The notes under the pieces: model-generated
Seen by the model: only the letters and a program-made list of their open reading frames with translations
What the model was told of the DNA's origin: nothing
The model's database searches: none
Origin: Methylobacterium aquaticum
GTDB taxonomy: Bacteria > Pseudomonadota > Alphaproteobacteria > Rhizobiales > Beijerinckiaceae
Direction: 5' to 3'
Length of the DNA: 60,044 nt
NCBI RefSeq assembly: GCF_001043915.1
Contig: NZ_LABX01000106.1
Coordinates: 1 to 60,044 of the forward strand
Shown here: positions 15,178 to 22,714 of the stretch, piece by piece
How the letters are laid out: each line of letters begins with the position of its first letter
How positions within the stretch are numbered: position 1 is the first letter of the stretch
Program-made: the position numbers and the translations under genes

Positions 15178-15440
15178 TGGCCTTCACCTATCGGCAGATC
15201 ATGGCGAGCGCTGCCGCCGAGTACGGGGTAACCGTCGACGACATCCTGGGCCGTAGCACCCAGGCCGACATCCTCACGGCCCGGTATGCCGCCCTCGCCG
15301 CATGCCGCGCGGCCCACCCGCATGTTAGCGAGACGCGGCTGTCCTCCTGGTTCGAGAAGGACCCGAGCTGGGCCGCCTACGCTTTGCGGAGGCTCGCCGG
15401 GCGAACACCGACCGAGGCCAGAACTGCGAGGGCGGCATGA
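15177..15440 (+). CDS. Stand-alone DnaA domain-IV-like protein
   Basis: This is an 87-residue protein. Its helices (IMASAAAEYGVTVDDILGRS, DILTARYAALAACRAAHPHV, SETRLSSWFEKDPSWAAYAL) follow the pattern of the C-terminal DNA-binding domain of DnaA, which binds DnaA boxes (family motif: GVSVEDLLGRSR, then ARQVAMYL, then a DHSTV-type end). Here the end is altered. A lone copy next to a DnaQ-like exonuclease and a DnaB helicase suggests a phage replication initiator or a protein that competes with host DnaA. Overlaps: TGATG with the previous gene and 4 bp with the next. Confidence 0.65.
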   Translation: MAFTYRQIMASAAAEYGVTVDDILGRSTQADILTARYAALAACRAAHPHVSETRLSSWFEKDPSWAAYALRRLAGRTPTEARTARAA

Positions 15441-16129
15441 CCCTCCGCGAGATCGTGGGCGACACCGAAACCACGGGGCTCGGCGTGCCAGCCGGCCATC
15501 GGCTCTGCGAGGTCGGTCTCGTCGAGGTCATCGACCGCCGCCCGACCGGCCGAACTTTCCATGCCTACGTGAACCCGGACCGGGGCATGCCGCCCGAGGC
15601 ATTTGCGATCCACGGCATTTCAGAGGCATTCCTCAACCGCATGCCGCTGTTCGAGGAGATCGCCGACGACATGCTGGCGTTCATCGGCGACGCGCCGGTG
15701 GTGGCGCACAACGCCTCGTTCGAGCGCGAATTCCTGAACGCCGAGCTGGTCATCGCCGGCAGGCCGCCCATCGCCGAGGATCGCTTCGTCGACACCGTCC
15801 GCCTCTCCCGCAAGCGCACGCCCGGGAAGGGGATCAGGCACACCCTCGACGCGGTGCTGGAGCGGTTCAAGGTCGACACGTCCCGCCGAACCCTCCACGG
15901 CGCGCTCCTCGATGCCCAGCTTCTCGCCGAGGTCTACCCTCAACTCCTCGCGCCGCCGCAGTTCGAGATGCGCCTGCTTCTCGACCTACCCCCCGCCGAG
16001 ACCCCTGAGCCTGTGCAGCGGACGCCTCGGCCACCGCGTCAGTTCTCTGCCGAGGAAATCGCTGCCCACGCCGCGCTGATGTCCTCCATCGCATCTCCGA
16101 TCTGGGACGAGTACCGAGCCCTGTCATGA
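15437..16129 (+). CDS. DNA polymerase III epsilon-like 3'-5' exonuclease
   Basis: This 230-residue DEDD-type exonuclease carries Exo I DTETTG (Asp9, Glu11), Exo II VAHNASFEREF and Exo III HGALLDAQLLA (His, Asp). In the Exo II motif the usual Asp of HNAxFD is Glu, which is unusual. The C-terminus is a proline-rich tail. It probably proofreads or processes DNA during phage replication. It lies between the DnaA-like gene and the helicase, overlapping both. Confidence 0.85.
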   Translation: MTLREIVGDTETTGLGVPAGHRLCEVGLVEVIDRRPTGRTFHAYVNPDRGMPPEAFAIHGISEAFLNRMPLFEEIADDMLAFIGDAPVVAHNASFEREFLNAELVIAGRPPIAEDRFVDTVRLSRKRTPGKGIRHTLDAVLERFKVDTSRRTLHGALLDAQLLAEVYPQLLAPPQFEMRLLLDLPPAETPEPVQRTPRPPRQFSAEEIAAHAALMSSIASPIWDEYRALS

Positions 16130-17922
16130 CCCGCATGCAGGAACTGGATCATCTCGCGCTCCGCACGCTGCCGGCCGACATCGACACCGAGCAGGCGCTG
16201 ATCGGCGCCGTCCTGATCGACAACCGAGCCTATGGTCGTGTCGTCCGGATCGTGGAGCAGGAGCACTTCTTCGACGAGTTGCACCGGCGGGTCTGGGGTG
16301 TGGTCTCGAAACTCTGTGAGGCAGGCCGCGCCGCAACGCCGCTCACCCTCAAGACCTACCTCGGCGACGGTGATCTCGGGGGTATGACCGTCGGCGAGTA
16401 CCTGTCCGCCCTCGCGACGGCCGGCGTGCCGCTGTCGCAGGCGGCCGACTACGCCCGGATTGTGCGCGACTTGGCGATGCGCCGCCGGCTGATCTCCGTC
16501 ACCATGGAACTGACCGCTACCGCCTACGACCTGTGCCCAGAGACCACCGCGGAGCAAGTCTTCGCGCACGTGGAGGCGGCTCTGGAGGAACTACGCCCGG
16601 CTCTCTCGGCCGAGCGATCCGAGTTCCAGTCCTTCGGCGATGTGGCTGAGACCGCCATCCAGAGCATGCAGCAGGACTGGCAAGCCGGCGGACAGCTCCG
16701 CGGCCTCTCGACGGGCTACGAGGGGCTCGACGAGAAGATCGGAGGCTTGGAGGCCCCCGACCTGATCATCATCGGTGGCAGGCCCGGCATCGGGAAGACG
16801 GCCCTCGGTCTGAACATCGCCGTCAATGTCGCCAAGGGCCTGCAGCGCAAGCGCCAGAACGGCCAGCGCACCGGCGTGGTCGGTTTCTTCAGCCTGGAGA
16901 TGGGCAAGGCGCAGCTCTTTGATCGCGCCGTGGCGGCCGAGACCGGGGTCGCCGCCCACCGGGTGAAGAAGCGCAAGATCAGCACGCCCGAGTTCGAGAG
17001 CATCATCCTGAAGGCGCGCGAGCTGCGCGACATACCCCTCGACATCGACGAGACCGGCGGCATCTCGATCACCCGGCTCGCCGCCAAGGCCAGAGACCTG
17101 AAGAAGCGCCGCGGCCTGGAGCTGCTGGTCATCGACTACCTACAGCTCGTGAAGGGGGACGAGCGCAGGAAGGACGGCCGCACGCAGGAGGTGACCGAGG
17201 TCTCGAACGGCCTGAAGGAGCTGGCGAAGGAGCTTCGCGTCCCGGTCATCGCCCTCGCGCAGGTCGGCCGCCAGGTGGAGAGTGCCGAGCGCCGCGACCG
17301 CCGACCGATGCTCTCAGATTTGAGGGAGAGCGGCTCGATCGAGCAGGATGCCGACGTGGTGCTCTTCGTCTACCGGGAGGACTACTACCTTGAGCAGCGC
17401 AGGCCGGCGGAGGGCACCGAGGAGTTCGCTGCTTGGGAGCGCGAGATGGCGCGCATCACCGGACTTGCCGAGGTGATCGTCGCCAAGCAGCGACACGGCT
17501 CGCGCGGGCCGGTCGACATGGGTTTCGACGCTGAGCTGATGCTGTTTCTCGACAAGCCGCCGCCCCGGGAGATCAGCCCTGAGGAGACCCGGCAGAAGGT
17601 CGCGAAGAAGCCGCGCCTGCCGGCTGAAGCCACGATCCTCTACGGCCTGCTCCGCACGCTCTCGATGCACAAGAGCGTCCCGGTCTCACCGGAGCAGCGC
17701 CGGGCGAACCGTGAGATCCCGGTCAACGCTCGCTTGGTCCCCCTCGATGTCGCAACGCGAGCGTTCGGCAACGACACGATGCCGGGCGAGGCTGATCAAA
17801 ACAAGATCAACAAGAAGTTCCACGACGCATTCAAAGCCCTACGCGCGGCCGAAATCGCATTCTATACAGGCACGAAAGAGGCCGGCTTCCACATCTTCAT
17901 GCCCGAGATGGTGAACGACTGA
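16126..17922 (+). CDS. Replicative DNA helicase, DnaB family
   Basis: This is a 598-residue protein. An N-terminal primase-interaction domain (about 10-115, starting DTEQALIGAVLIDN) is followed by the RecA-like ATPase with Walker A GGRPGIGKTA at about 217-226, a Walker B-like LLVIDYLQL at about 340 and a QSGSIEQDADVVLFV-like loop. It is about 120 residues longer than typical DnaB; the extension (about 485-598) ends in a helical domain unlike host DnaB. It unwinds DNA at the fork and probably recruits host primase. The stop overlaps the next start (TGATG). Confidence 0.93.
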   Translation: MTRMQELDHLALRTLPADIDTEQALIGAVLIDNRAYGRVVRIVEQEHFFDELHRRVWGVVSKLCEAGRAATPLTLKTYLGDGDLGGMTVGEYLSALATAGVPLSQAADYARIVRDLAMRRRLISVTMELTATAYDLCPETTAEQVFAHVEAALEELRPALSAERSEFQSFGDVAETAIQSMQQDWQAGGQLRGLSTGYEGLDEKIGGLEAPDLIIIGGRPGIGKTALGLNIAVNVAKGLQRKRQNGQRTGVVGFFSLEMGKAQLFDRAVAAETGVAAHRVKKRKISTPEFESIILKARELRDIPLDIDETGGISITRLAAKARDLKKRRGLELLVIDYLQLVKGDERRKDGRTQEVTEVSNGLKELAKELRVPVIALAQVGRQVESAERRDRRPMLSDLRESGSIEQDADVVLFVYREDYYLEQRRPAEGTEEFAAWEREMARITGLAEVIVAKQRHGSRGPVDMGFDAELMLFLDKPPPREISPEETRQKVAKKPRLPAEATILYGLLRTLSMHKSVPVSPEQRRANREIPVNARLVPLDVATRAFGNDTMPGEADQNKINKKFHDAFKALRAAEIAFYTGTKEAGFHIFMPEMVND

Positions 17923-18818
17923 TGCCCCAGACCCTTGATCTGCGCGTCGAGCGTGCGGCGGCCCTCGCCGAAAAGAACCTCCGGTCGGTTGAGCGCCACC
18001 AAAGGGCTGGTGTGCGCGCAATCCAGAAGGGCAACGATCAGAAGGCTAAGCGAGAAATCGAGCTTGCCGAGCGTGCGAAGGATCTTGCCATCCGCCACGC
18101 TCAATTCGTGGAGCGCTATGCTCAGAGCGCTAGCCGAGCCCGAACCGCCCGGATGGTGAGCGCCGCCAAGACCCTCGAACTCGCCATGGCGGCGGCGAAG
18201 GTGGCCGACGAGACCGATCAGGAGCGCGAGAGGCGAGAGCGCGCCGAGGCCCGGCGACAGCGGATGCTGGACCGCGCGGATGCGGCGAGGGCCAAGGATC
18301 TTCGCGCCGCCGGCGTCGACGCGGATGCGAGGACCGCTGCCGGCCAGCGCGAGCTGGTGACCAATTCCGCCCGCGGCGTCTCTCGCAAGCGCGCCTCCCT
18401 CGCGGGGTACGAAGCCCTGATCCAGAACCCGAAGGACCGGACGCCCACCAGGATCAAGGCGATGGAGACCTTCGACGAGCTGTGCCACCGAGCCCATGCC
18501 GGCCTATTGCCGAACCCCCGTTTCGAGAGGGGGGTGGACGTGTCGAAGTCCCTCCCGGGCGTGCCGGACGACCGAGCCGATGCCCTGATGGAGATGTCGA
18601 GGCTCGCAGCTAGGATCGGGGATGTCGCCCAGGCCATCCTCTACTTCCGCGTCTTCGAGCGCCGCCGGTTTACCGCCATGCGGGATCTCGGCATGGGAGA
18701 CGAGCGCACCCTCGCCACGCTCTTCCTCGCGGCCGTGGATGGGGTCGCCAGGCACTACGGGTTCGCCACCACCCATCGGGCGGTCGAGGCGATGAACGAG
18801 CGGCTGAGCGCCGCCTGA
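17922..18818 (+). CDS. Coiled-coil protein with DUF6456-like C-terminus
   Basis: This is a 298-residue protein. Residues 1-150 are highly charged helix, rich in Ala, Arg, Glu (AERAKDLAIRHAQFVERYAQ, RRERAEARRQRMLDRADAAR). Residues about 200-298 form a compact helical domain (DALMEMSRLAARIGDVAQAI, ERRRFTAMRDLGMGDERTLA, VARHYG) that resembles DUF6456-type or sigma-factor-like C-terminal domains. It could be a late transcription or replication regulator; this is inference. Last gene of the replication block. Confidence 0.6.
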   Translation: MPQTLDLRVERAAALAEKNLRSVERHQRAGVRAIQKGNDQKAKREIELAERAKDLAIRHAQFVERYAQSASRARTARMVSAAKTLELAMAAAKVADETDQERERRERAEARRQRMLDRADAARAKDLRAAGVDADARTAAGQRELVTNSARGVSRKRASLAGYEALIQNPKDRTPTRIKAMETFDELCHRAHAGLLPNPRFERGVDVSKSLPGVPDDRADALMEMSRLAARIGDVAQAILYFRVFERRRFTAMRDLGMGDERTLATLFLAAVDGVARHYGFATTHRAVEAMNERLSAA

Positions 18819-19110
18819 TGCGAATTCGGTGGAGCGTGGTCGGTTTCCCGAGATGCCTGTGGATAACTCGCTGGCGCCCCTCTTGCTCGGCAAACTATCC
18901 TCCAGGCGCACCCGGCATCGTTTGCCGATCTCTAACGTGTAGCGCCTATCCAGATTGGCACGCGGATCGCCGTTCACCCCGAAGGAGGTCGTTAAGCAAA
19001 AGAGACCGGAATGTCGTATGAAGGAATTCGAAGAGGTCGGCGGCGGGGCCCAGCCCTGGAAAAGCAGCCCCCGCCGCCTCTTCGCCACCGAGCCAAGAAA
19101 GGCAGCCCAA
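18819..19110. other. Non-coding gap with DnaA box, candidate replication origin
   Basis: A gap of about 290 bp directly follows the replication genes. It contains a perfect DnaA box TGTGGATAA (reverse of TTATCCACA) at 18858-18866 and weaker matches at 18946-18954 (CTATCCAGA) and around 18895. The 3' part has a GC-rich hairpin at 19039-19078. Open frames here are not protein-like. It is the best origin candidate in the window; the single perfect box makes this tentative. Confidence 0.4.
19039..19078 (+). terminator. GC-rich hairpin upstream of KilA-N gene
   Basis: A 10-bp perfect stem GGCGGCGGGG / CCCCGCCGCC has a 20-nt loop and no T-run. It probably acts as a structural block between the helicase block and the KilA-N gene, or as part of an origin. 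It also shows that the longer upstream reading of the KilA-N frame is unlikely to be translated. Confidence 0.45.
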
Positions 19111-19908
19111 GTGACAACCACGGTTTTTACCACAGGCCATGCCGGGCCTGCGACACCATTCGCACGGCTTAGCTACCAGTCCGTTACGATCCATGATCGG
19201 GGCGAGATGCTCTCGCTCACGGACATGTGGCGAGCGGCGGGGTCGCCTCCCAACCGGGAGCCCTTCAATTGGGCCCGCAAGGAGGGGCAAGCCTTCATCG
19301 AGGCTGCCACCATCTCTCATAACCTGCCCGCCAGTCAGGTTCTGGAAGCCAAGCGGGGCAAGGGCGGAGGCACATGGGCTCACTGGCAGGTCGCCATGGC
19401 CTACGCCAAGTACCTGAGCCCCGAGTTCCACATGTGGTGCAACACCGTCGTGCGGGGCCACATGGAGCGGCTGCACGCCGGCCCCACGGAACTGCCGGTT
19501 GTTGGCCCGGTCGACATCCACATGCCTACCGTCCTCGGGTTCGTGGACAAGGCGGTGAACGCGCAGCTCACCGTCTTCCGCGAGATGGTGCTTCCCGGCC
19601 TCGTCGCGATCGAGGTGCGCAAGCACTCGCCCGGCGAGATTGAGGGGGTCACCGCCGGCGAGGTGATCCGCATGGCTGGCGTCGACAACCAGACGGGCCT
19701 CCGCGGCCTCGCCCGGATCGTCTCCGACCGTCTCCGCCGCTACCACGCTCAGCACAACGTCGCGGTGCGCGAGAAGGTGCTCGGCGCCTCCCGGGCCTAC
19801 ATTTTCGACCGGGTCACCTGCCGGGAGTGGCTCACTGCTGGTGGCAAGGCGACTATCATGCAGTGCGTGGCGGAGCGCCGCGGGCAGGGCCGCCTGCGCC
19901 TCGCCTGA
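19111..19908 (+). CDS. KilA-N domain protein
   Basis: This is a 265-residue protein from GTG 19111 (AAAGG 8 nt upstream). The KilA-N domain spans residues about 20-120 (VTIHDRGEMLSLTDMWRAAG, WAHWQVAMAYAKYLSPEF, HMWCNTVV). The KilA-N fold binds DNA and occurs in phage anti-repressors and growth-inhibition proteins. The C-terminal half (about 165-265) has an ANT-like helical pattern (GEVIRMAGVDNQTGLRGLAR, EKVLGASRAYIF). A role as anti-repressor or host-takeover protein is plausible. It is followed by a strong terminator. Confidence 0.85.
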   Translation: MTTTVFTTGHAGPATPFARLSYQSVTIHDRGEMLSLTDMWRAAGSPPNREPFNWARKEGQAFIEAATISHNLPASQVLEAKRGKGGGTWAHWQVAMAYAKYLSPEFHMWCNTVVRGHMERLHAGPTELPVVGPVDIHMPTVLGFVDKAVNAQLTVFREMVLPGLVAIEVRKHSPGEIEGVTAGEVIRMAGVDNQTGLRGLARIVSDRLRRYHAQHNVAVREKVLGASRAYIFDRVTCREWLTAGGKATIMQCVAERRGQGRLRLA

Positions 19909-19933
19909 GCTACGTCGTCGGCCTTCTCATCTC

Positions 19934-19971
19934 GTGCTCCTTCCGGCCTACTGGGAGGAGCACTTTCGTTT
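19934..19971 (+). terminator. Intrinsic terminator after KilA-N gene
   Basis: An 11-bp stem GTGCTCCTTCC / GGGAGGAGCAC with one T-G pair and an 8-nt loop is followed by TTTCGTTT. It separates the rightward replication operon from the cargo gene downstream. Confidence 0.8.
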
Positions 19972-20116
19972 GCGCGAGGATACTGTGGATTTCTAGATGC
20001 CTTGGCTCCTCTTCCAGACCCCTCTCCCTCGCATATGCGCAGTCGTTCGTGGTCAAGGCAACTCAACTAGTACCTACTCCCTCGCGCTGGCATGTACCAG
20101 TTGGGGTTAACGACAT

Positions 20117-20145
20117 TTGACTTGCGCATTTCATTAACTTAGCAT
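20117..20145 (+). promoter_or_regulatory. Sigma70-type promoter of the DUF2971 gene
   Basis: TTGACT (20117-20122), a 17-bp spacer and TAGCAT (20140-20145) are near-consensus. The start codon follows at 20178. No repressor operator overlaps it, so the gene is probably expressed in the lysogen. Confidence 0.75.
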
Positions 20146-20177
20146 AGAAAGCGCAGTGATTTTTGCAGTAGGATCAC

Positions 20178-21122
20178 ATGACCGAAGACGAGATCGCTAA
20201 GAATTTCTTCGAAACCATCAAGAAGCTAGATAACAGACCCAACCCGCCCGCCAAACTATACAAATACCTCAGCACTGAAAGAATTGACGTACTGCAAAAC
20301 GGAATGATAAGATTGACGCCCCTGATAGGGACAAACGACATCTTTGAAGTAAGAAGGAATTTCAAAAAATTTGTAGGTCCGGGCATGTCGGCTGCGTTCA
20401 AAAGTAACCCTATCATTTTAGAGAGGGTGCACGATCTCATCGTTCTTAATTTTGCTCAAAAACTTAGAATAGACCCGTTGGCCAATCGAAAAATGATTTT
20501 GGATAAAGTTAGATCAGGTCTTGGGCCAAACTATGAGGAATTTATATCTGGAATGGTGAAGAACTACTTTGATCAGCTATTTACACCGTATGCTAATTCA
20601 GATGAACACATAACTGATTTTTTGGAGAATATGGGTAAGCGAATGCTGGTTTTGTCCCTAACGGAAGATAGTCACAATTCAGTTATGTGGCCACACTATG
20701 CAGAACAAGGAAGGGGATTTGTCATTGAATTTGATACATCAAAGAAAATACTACCATTTGAATACTTGCCGAACGCTAAGCCGCTCTATAAGGTGGCATA
20801 TTCTGACGTCATGGTCGAAGAATTTTTTGAAAATCCCTATGGAATGATCGCTTCTAAAACAAAGAAATGGAGTTATGAGGACGAGTGGCGGATTTTCGGC
20901 AATCAAAATGACGCCCAGAAAATAATCAAGGCGGCAGATGAAGATATACATCTTTTCAAATATGACGCAACCTCGGTTACGAAGGTCATTCTAGGTTATG
21001 CTTCAAAGACAGAATTTCGCGAAATGGTTGCTAAGGCTGTAGGTTCTATGCTACCAAACGCCAAGATAACCGTTTTGACGCCGAAACGATTTGATCGAGA
21101 ATTTGTTGAAACGGATCTTTGA
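20178..21122 (+). CDS. DUF2971 domain cargo protein
   Basis: This 314-residue protein matches the DUF2971 family: LYKYLSTERIDVLQNGMIRL near the N-terminus, VLSLTEDSHNSVMWPHYAEQ in the centre, FVIEFDT and KKWSYEDEWRIF later. The family is found in mobile and defence-rich regions; its biochemical activity is not established to my knowledge. The gene is markedly AT-rich (AAA, AAT, TTT codons) in a high-GC phage, has its own promoter at 20117 and a terminator before it. These are the marks of a moron gained by transfer. Start ATG 20178 has GTAGGA 5 nt upstream. Host-benefit or anti-phage function is inference. Confidence 0.85.
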   Translation: MTEDEIAKNFFETIKKLDNRPNPPAKLYKYLSTERIDVLQNGMIRLTPLIGTNDIFEVRRNFKKFVGPGMSAAFKSNPIILERVHDLIVLNFAQKLRIDPLANRKMILDKVRSGLGPNYEEFISGMVKNYFDQLFTPYANSDEHITDFLENMGKRMLVLSLTEDSHNSVMWPHYAEQGRGFVIEFDTSKKILPFEYLPNAKPLYKVAYSDVMVEEFFENPYGMIASKTKKWSYEDEWRIFGNQNDAQKIIKAADEDIHLFKYDATSVTKVILGYASKTEFREMVAKAVGSMLPNAKITVLTPKRFDREFVETDL

Positions 21123-21267
21123 GATTATAAAGCAGCAACAGGTAGTGCTGCTCAATCTTCCCAGCTTGCCGGGCGCTCCCAATCCGCCCGGCTCGCTCGA
21201 TCACCAGCATCTCGTCCCGATCGCTCGCCGGCATCGAACCGCCAGCACCGCCGATCATGCGCTTCAT
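21046..21267 (-). CDS. Possible small ORF overlapping neighbours
   Basis: A minus-strand frame from ATG 21267 (MKRMIGGAGGSMPASDRDEM) to 21046 looks protein-like up to about 21150, and open upstream without ATG (RIRQRLGIILASVRPVLRLG). Its end runs antisense into the DUF2971 gene. It may be a gene whose 3' end was cut when the AT-rich cargo entered. Confidence 0.3.
   Translation of the reverse strand: MKRMIGGAGGSMPASDRDEMLVIERAGRIGSARQAGKIEQHYLLLLYNLKDPFQQILDQIVSASKRLSWRLVA
21131..21152 (+). terminator. Weak hairpin after DUF2971 gene
   Basis: AGCAGCA / TGCTGCT, 7 bp with an 8-nt loop, lies 9 bp after the stop. The T-run is poor. It may end the cargo transcript and marks the right edge of the AT-rich segment. 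Confidence 0.4.
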
Positions 21268-21730
21268 GTCCCCGAGCCTCAGAACAGGCCGCACGCTGGC
21301 GAGAATGATCCCGAGCCTCTGACGGATCCGGCGAGACGAGAAGCCCGCCAGCGATCACGGCAAGCCCGTACAGCGCCACGCCGAACCGACGAGCATGCCA
21401 CCGATTGAGCCGGCTGTTCCTCCAACCCCCTTGGCGCTCCAGCGACCACAGTGTGAGGTTCGCCGCGCTATCCCGCATCCGGCGTTTCCCATCCCGCGAG
21501 ATCATCTCTCTCTGCGAGATCGCGTGAACCCCCTTGCTCGCGAGATCCGCCGTCTCTCGGCCGTAGAGCCTCACCCACTCATCGGCTCGGCCTTGGAGAA
21601 CCTCCGCACGGGCTTGAAAGAAGGGGACGCCATGCGACACGACCCGAACCTCGATCGCGCGCATCGCCTCGCTGATGAGGGCTGCCGCGCACCCGTTGAC
21701 GCTCGGATCCTGGATGTACGGCAGCGTCAT
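21152..21730 (-). CDS. Hypothetical protein with membrane segment
   Basis: This is a 192-residue protein. Residues 1-125 are soluble-looking (QDPSVNGCAAALISEAMRAI, GETADLASKGVHAIS-like) and residues about 118-138 form one membrane segment (FGVALYGLAVIAGGLLVSP). The last 50 residues are Arg/Asp-rich and overlap the ORF at 21046-21267, so the functional end may be earlier. The start overlaps the stop of the upstream HTH gene. A role in lysis or envelope modification is possible; no family is recognised. Confidence 0.5.
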   Translation of the reverse strand: MTLPYIQDPSVNGCAAALISEAMRAIEVRVVSHGVPFFQARAEVLQGRADEWVRLYGRETADLASKGVHAISQREMISRDGKRRMRDSAANLTLWSLERQGGWRNSRLNRWHARRFGVALYGLAVIAGGLLVSPDPSEARDHSRQRAACSEARGHEAHDRRCWRFDAGERSGRDAGDRASRADWERPASWED

Positions 21731-22011
21731 GCGTCACCCCCATCATTTCGGGTGTCGCGCACCCTGGCATCCACGAACGCCTTCACGGCATCTCGGGCAG
21801 TTGGGACCGACAGGGCGACCAGGAGCGACGCCACCCACAACGGCGGGTCTTCCTGCTCACCGGACAGCCAGCGCATGACCCTGCGCTCATCGGAGCCGCT
21901 GACGCGCGAGAGCTGCCGGGCCGTCATGCCGGCACGGTTGAGCAGGTTCGCCAGCTCGCGCGGCGGGATCGGATCGTGGACGTACCGGCGTGGCATCAGG
22001 TGCAATTCCAT
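21727..22011 (-). CDS. Small HTH (XRE-like) DNA-binding protein
   Basis: This is a 94-residue protein. Residues about 15-60 form an HTH (PPRELANLLNRAGMTARQLS, RVSGSDERRVMRWLSG) of the XRE/MuR type. I chose ATG 22011 because AGGAGA lies 5 nt upstream. The GGCAATC-type start-associated element sits 15-30 nt upstream. Probably a regulator of the leftward accessory operon. Confidence 0.75.
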   Translation of the reverse strand: MELHLMPRRYVHDPIPPRELANLLNRAGMTARQLSRVSGSDERRVMRWLSGEQEDPPLWVASLLVALSVPTARDAVKAFVDARVRDTRNDGGDA

Positions 22012-22025
22012 AGTGTCTCCTACGT

Positions 22026-22041
22026 GGTCGGCGCGATTGCC
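22026..22041 (-). repeat. Start-associated element, copy a
   Basis: On the minus strand GGCAATCGCGCCGACC lies so that GGCAATC begins 30 nt before start codon 22011. The half-sites GGC/GCC can pair. See the shared-motif finding. Confidence 0.55.
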
Positions 22042-22061
22042 GTATGGTGAGGTGAGGGCGG

Positions 22062-22298
22062 TCAGACAGCAGCGCGATACCAGCGCGTTCCGTCGCCCGA
22101 TGTGTCCCGGGCGTGGATGGCGACCACGCTGCCGGTCTTGTCCGTGATCGTGCAGCGGTCGGCCGTCGTCCCGTACTCCTCGGCCCAGGCTCGCGCTTCG
22201 CGGATCGTCCCGCATTCGAGTTGAGGGCCGCGGGCCCAGGACGCGCCGGAGAGTTCAGCGGTGTAAGGCCCACGCGAGCGGTTCGGATGGTTCGCCAT
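22062..22298 (-). CDS. Hypothetical small protein
   Basis: This is a 78-residue protein with a beta-rich end (CTITDKTGSVVAIHARDTSG). A different hairpin (GGCG-AGG-CGCC, 22320-22330) lies at the same distance, about 30 nt upstream of its start, as the start-associated elements of neighbours. No family recognised. Confidence 0.62.
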   Translation of the reverse strand: MANHPNRSRGPYTAELSGASWARGPQLECGTIREARAWAEEYGTTADRCTITDKTGSVVAIHARDTSGDGTRWYRAAV

Positions 22299-22371
22299 GA
22301 TTGATCCCTGCCCCTGTCCGGCGAGGCGCCCGGTTCCGCATGAGGCGGCTGGAAAGGCGCACCGTGGCGGC

Positions 22372-22391
22372 GCGCCCCTCGGGTCGCATCA
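22372..22391 (-). repeat. Stop-associated repeat, copy 1
   Basis: TGATGCGACCCGAGGGGCGC on the minus strand begins with the stop codon of the gene 22389-22652. A copy with one mismatch ends the next gene at 22695-22714. It can fold as GCG-CCC / GGG-CGC. Confidence 0.6.
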
Positions 22392-22652
22392 CTCCGAATA
22401 CTGCTCTATGGCTTGACGGATAACGCTATCCGCATCTTCGGCCGCCTCCGCAGCCTCTTCCTCGCTATCGGCATGCTGAATGACTAGGATTTTGTCGCCT
22501 TGGCTTGTGTATAGTTCCCAGCCATTATCCATACATAGATCTTTGAGAAATGAGGCGGCCAAGACCCCGATCTGAACCGCCGCCTCTTTCTCATCTCCGA
22601 GCCTGACGCGCTCATTCACGAGAGCCCGCTCGCTGAAAATCAAATCGGTCAT
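22389..22652 (-). CDS. Hypothetical acidic protein
   Basis: This is an 87-residue protein starting MTDLIFSERAL at ATG 22652. The C-terminal half is acidic (HADSEEEAAEAAEDADSVIR). The upstream region has a palindrome GGCGCGCC at 22679-22686, about 34 nt before the start. No family recognised. Confidence 0.62.
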   Translation of the reverse strand: MTDLIFSERALVNERVRLGDEKEAAVQIGVLAASFLKDLCMDNGWELYTSQGDKILVIQHADSEEEAAEAAEDADSVIRQAIEQYSE

Positions 22653-22694
22653 CTCAGATCCTCCGGCAGGTCGAAGAGGGCGCGCCGCGACAGT

Positions 22695-22714
22695 GCGCCC
22701 TTCGGGTCGCATCA
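22695..22714 (-). repeat. Stop-associated repeat, copy 2
   Basis: TGATGCGACCCGAAGGGCGC on the minus strand begins with the stop codon of the gene 22712-22963. It is 19/20 identical to copy 1 at 22372-22391. Confidence 0.6.

Noticed and set aside
18818..19021. 67-codon plus-strand frame after the replication genes
   Set aside because: Rich in Cys, Trp and Arg without a fold pattern, and the region has the features of an origin instead.
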